A program made the position numbers and the translations under genes. Positions 45,224 through 56,370 of a stretch of DNA of 64,000 nucleotides are shown here, piece after piece. The notes under the pieces are model-generated. The model did not search any database, was not told the origin of the DNA, and saw only the letters and a program-made list of their open reading frames with translations. This DNA is from Neoscytalidium dimidiatum (lineage: Eukaryota; Ascomycota; Dothideomycetes; Botryosphaeriales; Botryosphaeriaceae), in assembly GCA_037367355.1 (NCBI GenBank), contig CM074696.1, positions 1,612,001-1,676,000 on the forward strand. Reading direction: 5' to 3'. Position 1 is the stretch's first letter, and every line of letters starts with the position of its first letter.

Positions 45224-46864
45224 TTATTTGTCGGTATTGCCAATCGTCATAGACTTGATGATCCGGTACTCATCAATACCATACTTACTCCTCTCTGCCG
45301 TATTCGATACCGCCAGAGGGTGCTTCGGCTGCACTAATGATACCAGTGTTGACTCCAATCATCCCGCATTGCAGGTGCTGGGATACTCTCATGACACGAC
45401 CCACATCATGGCTGAACAAGTAGCGCTCGAGGCCAAACTCGGTCGCATTTGCAAGCTTGACAACATCTTCGTCCGGGTCAAACTCGAACACCGCTGCGAC
45501 CTGACCGAATATCTCCTCATCAGAAATGGCAATGTCTTTAGTCATGCCGGAGAGCACTGTGGGCTCAAAAAAGTACCCTTCTCCTCGCCCAGGGCTTCCT
45601 CCAGTTTCGGGAGAGATACCCTTTTTCGCAGCATCCAAGACGAGATAGTTTTCCTTGTATACGGCGGCCTTGTTGATAAGAGGCCTTTGTGTGGTTGCAG
45701 GTTCAAATCCGGAGCCCAAGGATAGCTCCTTGACTTTCCGGACCAGCCTGCTAGTGAACTCTTTTAAGACACGACGCTGTACGAGCAGACAGTTTGCACT
45801 GTAAGAATCATCCGTCTTTTCAATCCGATAGGGGAGAACTAGGGCGCATTTCAACTCACCAGACGCATGTCTGACCAGTGCAACGGAATCTGCAAATCAT
45901 AGCCCCCTGAACTGCCAAATCCGGATCGGCGTCATCAAAAACAATAAGCGGGGCATTACCTCCCAGCTCCAAGCTCACTTTCTCCAGTGTCTGGCTTGCT
46001 AGTTGGGCCAGCATCCGACCTACACCAGTTGAGCCGGTGAAGCCGAGTTTGCTGACAAAGGGACTGGTGGCTAGTTCCCTTGCAGCGGCTCGATCCTTGG
46101 TAGGGCAGACTTGGATGCACTCGGCTGGGATACCAGCATCAACAGCGAGCTTCGCCAGTGCGAGAGCCGTATGGGGCGTTTCGCTCGGTGGCTTGATTAC
46201 CAGTGAGCAGCCGGCCGCCAAAGCAGGGGCCACTTTGCGGGTAATCATAGCAGCTGAAAAGTTCCACCTTTGGGGGAAAAAATTAGATCAGAATGATGTT
46301 GTACCAAACGACAAGAGTTATTCTTACTGAGTGATGATAGTACAGGCCCCACCCGGTTGCTTGACTGTGAGGACTGTAGTGTTGCTGTAGGATGACGGTA
46401 TAATGTCGCAGTACGGCCGCTTAGCCTCCTCGGAAAACCACAATATAAAGCTTGCGGCATATTATAGTTCACCTTCGGCTTCGGCTTCGGCACACGTCTT
46501 TCCGTTTTCGTGGCACAGAATGATAGTGGCTGCGAGACATGCGATGAGGTAAAGATTGAAGAGCCTTTTAGGCGACATAGTAGTACCCACGATCTCGAAT
46601 ATTCTCCAGAACCAAGTCGTTCCAGATGCTTAGCAGATTGGACCTCTGGCCAGCCGTTGTGGTCGAAAAGAATTCTTCCTGTTGCTGAGAAGAATGGTTA
46701 ATGGCTTCGACGAATTGGTTTCTAGTCAGACTCGTAACCTGGCTGACTACCTTGCCAGTGGTGGGAGTTCTTATTATTTAATTCAAGACCAGCCATAGCA
46801 CACAGGTTGAGAAGAGGAAAGCTTACTCGAGACGTCGAAGGTACTGCTCCGAGTCTTCAGCCAT
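45224..46864 (-). pseudogene. Decayed aldehyde dehydrogenase (succinate-semialdehyde dehydrogenase-like)
   Basis: This gene is closely related to NAD(P)-dependent succinate-semialdehyde dehydrogenases, which oxidise an aldehyde to the acid. Recognisable parts in order are TTGKVVSQVTSLTRNQF, TTAGQRSNLL, ENGKTCAEA, WNFSAAMITRKVAPALAAGC, LGFTGSTGVGRML, LEKVSLELGGNAPLIV (general-base Glu), FRCTGQTCV (nucleophile Cys) and EEIFGQVAAVFEFD. Introns can be placed at several points. It is broken by an in-frame TAA at 46464-46462, just before YAASFILWF. A frameshift near 45285 separates APSGGIEYGREE from the expected tail KYGIDEYRIIK. About 25 residues expected near the N-terminus are absent, and the ENGK helix carries a six-base (GCCGAA) expansion. 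Confidence 0.85.
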
Positions 46865-47539
46865 CTCCCACACACGCATGCGTCGGAGATGAATAGGGAA
46901 GGATTTGAAAGCTGGCAAAGCATCAGAAACTACAAATAACAACTCGACCTACTCCCCGAACCACGGTTGTCTTACAGATTCAAGTGGATGCGCTGAGGAA
47001 ATGACGCCAATGTGACGGTTGCTCCGACATGATGCAATATCATGATGGTTTAGAGCTCCTAGGAAATTCAAAATTGACCAGGGAAAGAGGATTGAATGTA
47101 TTGCGGCGTGAGACTATTTCGAGATTTTTGCAAAGACCTGATGTAAAACACTCTTGCATGCTTCCCTTAAGGCTGTTCTGGTGTAGATGACTGCAACTGG
47201 CTGAGATGCCGCTTTGATACTAGCGTTGACGCTTACCGTTTTCTCGGACTTTAAACTCCGAACGATGCTGGTGATTGGCTCTTTCCTTCCTGGGCCGTCT
47301 ACGACGCATCGCAAACTCCTACGTTGCCCACCGGTGCTTCTCTTGCTTCCTTTGCTCACGGCACTGTAACCATCACGTTTGCGGGGAACAGCGTTGGTGC
47401 ATGCCCTATTTCGGTCATTTGCGGGGGAAGCATTGCAAGGGCTGCATCCTGCGAGGCGACATTGAACCTCCGGCCGCAGCACAACTCTCCTTGCCAACAC
47501 TGCGCCTCAACCTCTAAGGATACACACGCCTAAACAGAC
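46865..47539. other. Intergenic between ALDH pseudogene and NirA-like regulator
   Basis: About 675 bases, presumably promoter and leader sequence of the regulator and, formerly, of the dehydrogenase. A minus-strand open frame at 47500-47114 shows no domain. Nothing further is supported. Confidence 0.4.
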
Positions 47540-50286
47540 ATGCCAGAGCCCAGAGCTGGTCTTTCCAGAAGTCGTCGTCATATCACCACAGCATGTTGGC
47601 CATGTCGAGAGGACAAGATCAAGGTACCGCTTCCGCCAACTTCACGCATTGATGCCCGCTCTGATCATGGCTTTTTCCCTTCACAGTGCGACGGTTCCAC
47701 TCCGGAATGCCGCCAATGTGCCGCCAAGGGCCGTGAATGCTCGTACGCTGGAGTGGACAGGAGAAAGTAAGCCTCAGCCATCACCTTGCATACCTGCATC
47801 CACCTCTTATCATGCCGGCTTGCATTCAACCAGACTCTCGCTTCGCAAGGCCGTCGAGGCCTATTCGCAACGAGTGCGCCAGCTCGAGGCCTTCATTCGT
47901 GCCAACAATCTCGCTATTCCTCCTACAGATAAAGAGCATGAAGCGGCATTGAACCAATTATCGAGCCTTTACGCCCCCAATGCACCACCTCCAAATCTTG
48001 AACAACCTGCAACTTCTCCAGCATCCTCCTTCAACAAGCAGCCTCGGCTTCTCCCGGATCTCCCACCACCTCACAATATTCCTACCATCAATGCAACAGG
48101 CGGTTCCTATATGACAGGGCTCGAGCCTCTGAACATTGCTTCTCCCTCCCTGCAAGCCGACTTACACGCACCTGGAAATGCGATCGAGGTTACCTCCACA
48201 GACGTATCCGTGGATCCGGATCTTTCCGAGACAGCACTGCCGTTCAATCATTGTTTAGACGTCGACTGGGTCTGGAGTCACTCAGCGATGCCACATTTGG
48301 GCGGTGATATTGATCTCGATGGGTTTGCGTTATGCGCGCCGAAAGCCTATGATCTATTTTCGCAATCTGAACTCCCGTACAGTCCTTCGGATCCCTCTCC
48401 TCCCACATTACTCGAGGACGAGGACTCCACGGATGACGAAGACCATTCGGCTGTCACGAACCAACTCTCAGCCCGCCTAGGGTCACTACTGCCGACCGAA
48501 AATGGAGAGTGGCACTTTTACGGCGCGACGTCGAATCTGAACTTGGCGCGTGGCAAAGTTGTGTCGGCGTTGTATGTGAAACGTGATGAAAAGGGACGAC
48601 AAGCGCTCGCTCGCTTAGAAGCCGCTGGTATCGATCAGACCATCAGCAACGAGCTCGAGGAGCATCTTCTGCATCTCTTTTTCACGTGGCACAATCCAAG
48701 TCTCTACACAATTGACCAAGACATGTTCATCAGAGCCCGCAAAGAGTATGAGGAAGGGAATCAGGGGACTCCATTTTACTCATTGTTCCTCCTGAACGCC
48801 ATGTGAGGTCCACTTATATTTCCATTCCCCGTTAGCGAGACTTACATGAACGGCCAGATGTGCGGTTGGCGCGGCATTTGAAACCCGAAAGTACCCCGGA
48901 TTACCAAAGCCTCTGGCAGAATTTTTTGCAAGTCGAGCCATGACTTTACTTGACCTTGAACTGGAGCATCCGCGCATTGCAACCGTTCAGGCACTTGCCA
49001 TCTTGAGCAACCACGAGGCGGCATGGATTCGAGATACTCAGGGATGGCTTTTCAGTGGTCTGGAATTGTCTACCACCTAGATATTGGATATCATAATGGC
49101 TAACGCTAGATCACGATGGATAGGGATGGCTATCCGACTTGCTATCGACTTTGGACTACATATAAGTGCAAAGCCGTACGTTGAAGCTGGATCAATGTCA
49201 AAAGAAGAAGCAAGAGGCCGAAGCGTCGCTTTCTGGGGTGCGTTTGCCACAGACCGGTACACCTTACCAAGGCAGAACATTCCAGACTCTTGAGCTGACA
49301 AGTGCTTCAGCATGTGGGGCCTCTACCTGGGAAGACCATTTCACAATATCTCGCAAGCTGTATCCATGGAAACACCAATTTCCTTCTCAGAGCATCAAGA
49401 GAAATTTTGGATAGCATATGAATCACGTGGGATGGACGCTCCGGATAACGAGCTACTAGACTATCAAGAGGCCATGGTCGAGCAGGCAGCCCATCTCTCC
49501 AGGATTATGTCTCCTCTCGAAGGTTCTTTGTAGGTGATTTGCTTATATCTCATATGTCGCTAATAACTCATTTGTGCAGGTACCTCCAAGCGGACGCGAC
49601 TAAGACAGAGTTGCAGCGGCTAGCAGCGGACACATGGGGCCATCTGCTTTCTTGGAAACGGAACCTACCAAGAGAACTCGACCTAGACCTTGATTATCCT
49701 ATGCCTGATAAATGTGTGCCACATATTCTCATTTTACAGTATGTTTTAAATACCTGAATTGCAGACATTTGCCCTAATCTTCAGGGATAGTATGCTCTAT
49801 GAATATCTAGCCATTCTCTTGCATCGCCCGCTCGTCGCCAAGCGTTACATTCAACCGTATCCACTGGTTGGGCAGGGTCCACAACATGCACGCGAGATGT
49901 GTGTCAGGGCAGCATCTCGCATCGCAATTCTGCTTTCCTGGTACGAGAAGTGGTATTCCCTCAGTCATACCAACATCCAGGTCGTCCAAATCACATTCAG
50001 CGCTGCACTTATCCTCGTCTATGCTACTGTGTCTGAGAGCAATGCCCAGAGCCACCGACAGTTGACTGGCCGACTAGAGACATGCTGTCGTGCGCTGGCG
50101 GAGTTTGGCAATACTTTCAACCATGCGACTCGCACGCTGGACGTCCTTCTTCACGTCAAAAGAACTTGGCAAGCCCGCCTCGTTGCAGCAACGGCAGGAT
50201 CCAAGCGCCGTGGAATTGCTGCCACAGCAGAATCACGATCGAAACGACGAAGCAGATCAGACGCGGAAAGCCGTACATCAAGTTGA
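47540..50286 (+). CDS. Zn2Cys6 transcription factor, NirA-like architecture
   Basis: Eight exons (47540-47623, 47687-47766, 47834-48802, 48858-49057, 49124-49257, 49312-49529, 49580-49738, 49785-50286) encode 781 residues, and the joined frame is intact. The binuclear zinc cluster is ACWPCREDKIKCDG followed by PECRQCAAKGRECSY, split by the first intron. A linker and probable coiled coil follow (LRKAVEAYSQRVRQLE, then AFIRANNLAI). The fungal-specific regulatory domain begins near residue 330 (HLFFTWHNPSLYTID). It contains GWLFSGMAIRLAIDFGLH and the conserved region GLYLGRPFHNIS. The C-terminus is basic and may add a nuclear localisation signal (GSKRRGIAA, then RSKRRSRSD). It is the only regulator in the accessory island and the natural candidate to control it. 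Its inducer is unknown. Confidence 0.88.
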
Positions 50287-50386
50287 CTTCTTGGTGGAAA
50301 TCACTAAGTGGAAGCATCAATCATCGAAGGGAACTATTTTAAGCTTGAAACTGCGCATCAATCTTATCCACATCCCGTCCTCAGTC

Positions 50387-51734
50387 TCAATTTTCCACGA
50401 CTACTTTGATCACAAGCGCTTCAATATCATCGCTCGTACGTGCCGCCGTGGAAAATACATCTGGGACTTTTATCAGACCTTTGAATGAGTGTGTGATGAG
50501 CCTCCTAACGTCGGGAATTGGTTTGTCCTTGTGAGAATCTTGCATGAATTTGATCCCCTGGGGATAGCAGTTTGCATACCGCCACATCCCGACAAGATCT
50601 ACCTCGCGCAATGATGCGGCCGAAAATGGTAGATTCTGGATGGGTGTACGCATGCCCACGAGCAGAACCTTGCCGCCCCCTTGGGAAGCCTACACCCTCA
50701 GATCAGCCTTGTGGGCCACCAAGCAATTTACATCCAAGATGCCCAGTTTCGTGGATTTGTGTATATGGCTATCCTCACACAGCTTTCCACGCCGGTGGAT
50801 TCAAAGTTTTTGGCGAACTTGTTGCCGTGATTCCTAGCCACCAAGTCTGCAGCGTCTTCTTTCGCAAATGCCCAGCCTTCCTCAGGTGAAGAGCCATCGT
50901 CTAGTCAGCGAAGCCATTACCGCGAGCAAACGAAAGCTGGTTCTCTGCAATATCAGCCATGACGACCCGGCCATAACCTGCGCTTCTGGCCGTAGTGGCA
51001 CAGAGAAGACCGACCGCCCCGGCTCTTATCACAAGACATGTCGCCTTTAGCTTCGCACCCGCCTTTTGGACTGAGTGGATAGCAACTGCTAAAGATTCGA
51101 GCAGAGCACCATCAGCATAGTATAATGAGTCAGGTAGTCTAGCAATGACCATCCATCAGCGCTCCTCACACTCCCCGCTCACCCACTGCGATGAAAACCG
51201 AAGATAATACAGAAGGAATGACACTTACTTATGCACCCTTTTAGCAGAATGATTGAAACGTTTTTGAAGAGTGCCCTGGTAGTGTGGGAAAGCCGTCGCA
51301 CTGCTTTGGAATCGTATCTTTTCGCATACTTTGTAGTCTCCCTCCGAGCATACTTCGCAGTCGCCACAAGGTACGCCGGCCTCCACTCCTACCGTGTCCC
51401 TCACTTTAATCCCATGTTTCGACTCCACTTTGGATCCCATGGCAACCACAATGCCAGCGCATTCATGGCCTTGCGAAAGCGGCTCCTTGATATAGATGTC
51501 CCCGTTGCAGAAGTACGTATAGTAATGAAGGCCGGATCCGCAGAGGGTCGTAGCCTTCATCGCGATCTGAACTTCCTCGGCCAGGGGAGGGTTAATGGGC
51601 CGCGGAATCTCTATCGAGTAATGACAACCTTTAGCATGAGCAAATAAACGCTATTAGTCACCCGGCATAAGGCTACAGACCAAGCGCAGATCTTTTGGCC
51701 CATACAAGACCTGAGCTTTGACCTCGTCAGACAT
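50387..51734 (-). pseudogene. Decayed zinc-dependent sorbitol/xylitol-type dehydrogenase
   Basis: The fragments follow the order of medium-chain polyol dehydrogenases, which oxidise sorbitol or xylitol to the ketose. The 5' part has MSDEVKAQVLYGPKD, LCGSGLHYYTYF (zinc Cys), LSQGHECAGIVVAMGS (His-Glu) and the structural-zinc segment CGDCEVCSEGDYKVC. Next come YYADGALLESLAVAIHSV, the nucleotide-binding stretch AGAVGLLCATTARSAG, and the 3' end LREVDLVGMWRYANCYP. A frameshift near 50901 (stop TAG right after GNGFAD) separates this from DGSSPEEGWAFAKED, which continues in another frame. About 100 bases of unalignable sequence interrupt the later segment before GGGKVLLVGM. The usual first Gly of the nucleotide motif reads Arg (VIRAGAVG). 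An unusual splice pattern could rescue part of it, but both breaks together make a pseudogene likely. Confidence 0.75.
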
Positions 51735-52298
51735 CGCTGTACCAATGTTTTCTTGCTGTTGCGTGAAGAGAGTCTCGGTGGATGAGGTACGGACAAGAGT
51801 TGAACGCAATTGTGATGTATCCCGATTATAATTATTGGTTTTCGGTATCAGTCTCTGTCAACCTTTTATTTGAGGTGAGATAAAGCAGGTTCATTGACCA
51901 ATAGTCGCGTTTTCGGACACTAGAATCCGATACAGTATCGCCGGCCCCCGCATGAACACAGCCCGGATCGTGTCCGTGCTGCGTTGGTTGACACTTCCTC
52001 TCCCCACATTAATCACCGGGGTAGCTCGAAAGCCGTTGGGTGCGTGCGACGGTTCCGTGGATAGTGACATGAGCTGCCATGTAATCCGTAAGGCAAATCC
52101 CGAGGATCCAAAAACTGGGATATTACACCGACCGGAATATGTAGTCGCCTTAAGGCAACGCCGCTTTAGCTTAAAATCCGATAATGCCTCTTTGGAAGGA
52201 AGGTCGTCTCTGATCATCCGGCTCTTCAGCCATAGTAGAAAGAGCTCTGCCAATTGAAACTCTCCTCTGTTCGACAATCTCACAACAACCCAGCTTCG
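51735..52298. promoter_or_regulatory. Divergent promoter between the ADH pseudogene and the flavin monooxygenase
   Basis: These 564 bases separate two divergent starts. An alternative in-frame ATG for the monooxygenase lies at 52254. I see no gene or repeat. Confidence 0.45.
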
Positions 52299-54185
52299 AT
52301 GACTATCGGCGCAATTATTATCGGCGCAGGCCCTTCGGGCATTGCTATGGCCCACAAGCTGAAGTATGAGCTTGGATTTGAGGACTTCACCATATACGAA
52401 AAGCTGGACGGCGTGGGAGGCACATGGAGAACAAACACTTATCCGGGCTGGTAAGCTCCACCTTCAAACTCACGGCCCCGCATGCTGCACGCGCTGATGG
52501 TGTTTGCAGCGGATGTGACGTCCACTCGCATCTCTACTCTTTCAGTTTTAACTTGAACCCGAACTGGTCGAAAGAGCTTGCCGAACAGGACGAGATATTG
52601 CAGTATATCGAAGACACTGTGGACAAATTCAATTTACGCCCTCATGTAAATGCGTCAGTAGAGTGTCTCGGTGCTAGTTGGGATTCTTGTGGAGAACAGT
52701 GGGAGGTGCAGCTCAAAGACCTCAAGACCGGCATCGCTTTCTGCCGAAAGGCTACAGTGTTCGTCTCTGCGGTAGGAGGCATCTCCATTCCGCGGGACGT
52801 GAGTGTCAACGCCTCACACATGCCACTCGTCAAGGCCGACTGACGAAACGTTGCAGGTTCATATCGAGGGCATGGAGGACTTCAGAGGACCGATGTTCCA
52901 TACCGCGCGCTGGCGACATGATGTGGACTACTCTGGGAAGAGAGTTGTAAGTCCGGATCGATACCTCCTTACGTTTGATAGTATTCCCAATCTGATCAGT
53001 GGCCCCTCAGGCTGTCATCGGGAACGGCTGCAGTGCCGTTCAGGTCATCCCCGCTGTTGCCCAACACGCCGCTTCTGTCAAACAGTACGCCCGTAGCCCT
53101 CAATGGTACCACGGTCGCCCAAATCGCCGATTCAGCGCTCTGGAAAAATTTATGTTTCGCAATGTCCCTGGGTTAATGCGCCTACGGAGATGGAGCATCT
53201 TCTGGAACATCGACCAGCAGTCCTACTCCTACCGTGGCACCGAAGCGGGTGTGAAGCAGCGGTTGAAGGAGGAAGAGCATGCGCGCCAGTATATCTACGA
53301 AAAGGCTCCCCAGAAGTACCATGACGTCCTGGTACCAGACTTCGAGCTCGGGTGTAAGAGGAAGATTGCCGATCCCGACTATTTGGAGTCCCTACACCGA
53401 AGCAACGTGGAACTCATTCCCGAGGGACTACAGAGGATCACCGAGGACGGAATTGTCAGCTCGTCCGGCAGAGTTGACAAGTACGACATCATCGTGCTAG
53501 CAACAGGATTCAAGGTCTCTAAGTTCCTCAGCGGATTGCGAATCGTCGGTGCCAATGGGATCTCAATTGAACAGCAGTGGAGGGAGTGCCGTGGTGCTCA
53601 GGCTTACTTGGGCACTTTTGTCCACAACTTCCCTAATCTTGCCGTCCTGTAAGTCTTACGTCCTCTTCAAGCGAGGGAATCAGCACTGTATACTGAAGGA
53701 GTAAATACAGATTTGGCCCGAACACCTTCCCAGCCAACAACTCGGCACTGTACTCTTGCGAAGTTCAGGTCGATTACGCAGCGAAAGCACTATTCAAGCC
53801 GCTACTAGATAGCCGCGCCTCTGTGATAGAGGTGAAGGAGCCTGTTGAGACCCGCGCGGCCAACGAAATTCAGCTCAGACTACAAGGCAGCGTCTTCTCT
53901 GGAAATTGCTCTAATTGGTACATCGGTGAATTCGGACGCAATGTAGCATCCTGGCCTGGATTGGCCATCGAATTCTGGTTCGCCACTCTTTTCCCTGACT
54001 GGAAGGCTTTCGAGATGAAGGGGGGCAGCAGGATCTGGTTCTTGAACGCTTTACTTGGATGGGTTCGCAGGCACAAGATCCATCTGGTCGCAGGCGTTGC
54101 AGTAGCAGCGGCACTCAGTGGAAGTAAAACCCCTGACAGTCTATTTCAGCATATTAAAAAAACTCTCTACGTAGCTCCGAGGTAG
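52299..54185 (+). CDS. Baeyer-Villiger-type flavin monooxygenase
   Basis: Five exons (52299-52450, 52510-52798, 52857-52946, 53011-53648, 53711-54185) encode 547 residues. The FAD-binding motif is [14 protein letters not shown] and the second Rossmann motif is [14 protein letters not shown]. Between them lies [11 protein letters not shown], which fits the Baeyer-Villiger fingerprint FxGxxxHTxx[16 protein letters not shown], formed across the first intron, is also family-typical. These enzymes insert oxygen next to a ketone to give an ester or lactone, using NADPH and O2. A hydrophobic C-terminal stretch ([14 protein letters not shown]) might anchor it to a membrane. The start at 52299 places the FAD motif near residue 6; the upstream ATG at 52254 would add 15 residues. 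The gene looks intact. Substrate unknown. Confidence 0.9.
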
Positions 54186-55385
54186 TGTAATTTAAGATAA
54201 TATTCAGGTATACGTTGTAGAATCTGGCTCTTACAGACATAAGTGTTTCAGCGGCTTCGGAATATGCGAAGCCAAAATGGTTCAGCAACGTTAGATATCT
54301 ATATCAGAGACTTATGAAGCCTTCAAAGCGAAGTCTGTCCTAGAAAAAGGACCAAGTCAGCCCCCTATCTCTTCTCCGCGCAGATCATTATTGTTACGGC
54401 ACAGCCTCTACAAGGTGAAAAAATTGGGGATGAGGACCTGCTGGAAGTAATCGGATCTAGGGATCGAAAGAACTAAGAGGTTACGTGACCTCTACGATCA
54501 GTAAGACCCTCCCGCTCAGTTGCTAAGGCCGACTAAATAGAACCCGCTTAGTTAATGTTATCCGATTAAACCTTCTTACCTGCTAAGCGTAATATGCTTA
54601 CTATGCGTACAGATTATACTTTCCTCTATACACATAAACCACGCTCTTTAGATAGCTTTAACCTTCATAGTCGACTTCTTAATAATTTAGAGTACTTATT
54701 GGTAACTAAGCCTTTGCACGCAGTGCTTAGTTAATATTACTCTGGCTCTCGCTTCTTGCGTGACTAGTTTTCTCCCTCTTTGGTGTGGGATCCTCAGAGG
54801 TAGAGGCCGTCCGTTACAATTATCATGTCTCCCGATATCATCTAAGCAACAGCAATTCCGGCCATATAAAAGCGAATGCATCAGCAAGGCTCGTCAGAGT
54901 GTCGCAGACGAACTCGCCGGGAAAGGATCTTTCCAAAAGAAGAGAGAAAAAAAAAAGATAATAAGAGTTGTACATGGAATCGGCGGCTAAGAGACCAACT
55001 TGCCGATTCTTAGCGAGGAAGAGAAGCGATTTACCGCTCTCGCTCCAGGTAAAGACAAAGCCTAGGCTTAAATATAAATCATTAACCAGCTTCTTAATAA
55101 TCTATACCTGGATCTCAGCCGGTTCTGGTACGAAGACATTTAGATAGAGATTTTTGTGTGGACATATAATCAAGAGAATGACTCTTAAATATGCAGCGTT
55201 CTCGGAGACGGTCAACTTTCATAAGCCGGGAGAGGACAGGAGAACGAAGCACGATTAAGCTTCCCACAATCTGAGAATCCATTTTTAATGGATAACTATA
55301 ACACTTACAGATATGCTGGGTCATCTACGGGTGTGAAGCGTGCATTGACATCGCACCGTGAAACTTGTTTATTTTAGCCGCATAG
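54186..55385. repeat. AT-rich, TpA-rich gene-free block
   Basis: Over 1.2 kb the sequence becomes markedly AT-rich, with many TA, TTA and CTTAG/CTAAG words, especially 54470-54760 and 54930-55350. No reading frame with a recognisable domain survives. This is the look of old repeat or transposon sequence mutated by repeat-induced point mutation in filamentous ascomycetes, but I cannot identify an element or its ends. It forms the right edge of the accessory island. Confidence 0.5.
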
Positions 55386-56370
55386 TTACTTCTTAGCTTC
55401 CTCGACGTCCTCCTTTACTTTAGCGTCCTTTTTTGGTGGACGGACACCGAAAATCGTTGTGCCAACTCTAACTTCGTCGCTACCCATGGCAATGGCACCC
55501 TCAAAATCGGAGCTCATACCCATGCTGAGCTCCAGCTCCTCGGCGTCCAGACCGAGCTCTCTAGCAACTGCATTTCTGGTATCCCGCAGGGTTATGAAGT
55601 CTTCGTTCTCCGTGTCCGGAGTAGTCGCCTGCGAGCGGGCAATGGCGCCAATGGTCATAAGGCCGGCAAGCTTCAGGTGTGGGCACTGCTCCCGGACGTG
55701 GCGACACAGCGCAGCGGCATCCTTGGGCTCGACACCGCTTTTAGCCTCCTCGCCCGAGGTATTTACTTGCACCTGGATGCGCAGCGGCTCCTTCACTTCG
55801 TCATCCTTGCCCTCCTGCTTCTTTTTCTCGACCAGTGCTTTGCGGCCCTTCTCCAGCTGATCGGCCTTCTTAGCAGAGTCGACGCTCGACACGCACCACA
55901 GGTTGGGGATCTGCTCAGCCAACGGCTTGCACTTGTTGGTCTGCAGGGCGCCGATGAAGTGCCATCGTATGCTGCGGGGCAGGATGGCAGCCTTCTCCTG
56001 CAGCTCCTGGAAGTAGTTTTCCCCGAAATGGAGCTGGGTGTGCGGAGCAGGAGCCGTGTGCAGGGCGAGCACGTCGGTGGCAGGCTTCAGCTTCGAGACG
56101 GCAATGAGGCGGACCTACAGAGGCGGCAACAGAGGTCAGCTTACGGCCAGTCATACGAGAGTTTTCATAGGCCCAGGAAGGCGGCCGTTGGCGCCGTCAT
56201 CTTTTTTTCCCGTTGGCCGCGAAGGTGGGCGGAGATGTCTCAGACTCGGGGGCGCGACGCACATTCTTGCCGGTCTTATTGGCCCGCTTTATCCTGTCGG
56301 TGACATGGGCGATGTTCTCGATGAGCTCCTTTGCCCGCAGGGGATTGACTTTCATGTCGTCGGCGGCCAT
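55386..56370 (-). CDS. YggS/PROSC-family pyridoxal-phosphate homeostasis protein
   Basis: This family binds pyridoxal 5'-phosphate on a TIM barrel without enzymatic activity and buffers PLP levels; the yeast member is Ybl036c. Exons 56370-56263 and 56114-55386 encode 278 residues. The PLP-binding lysine lies in RLIAVSKLKPATDV, right after the intron. Other signatures are HFGENYFQELQEKA, RWHFIGALQTNKCK, QVQVNTSGEEAKSGVE, LAGLMTIGAIA, LSMGMSSDFEGAIAMGSDEVRVGTTIFG and a final RPPKKD. The C-terminal 15 residues are charged. The intron is long for this window (148 nt) but is needed to join the N-terminus to the core. The gene marks the return to GC-rich housekeeping DNA. Confidence 0.93.

Noticed and set aside
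35707..51734. Repeat-induced point mutation as the cause of the pseudogene stops
   Set aside because: The lesions include frameshifts, a deletion and stops not explained by C-to-T change; the coding fragments are not especially TpA-rich.
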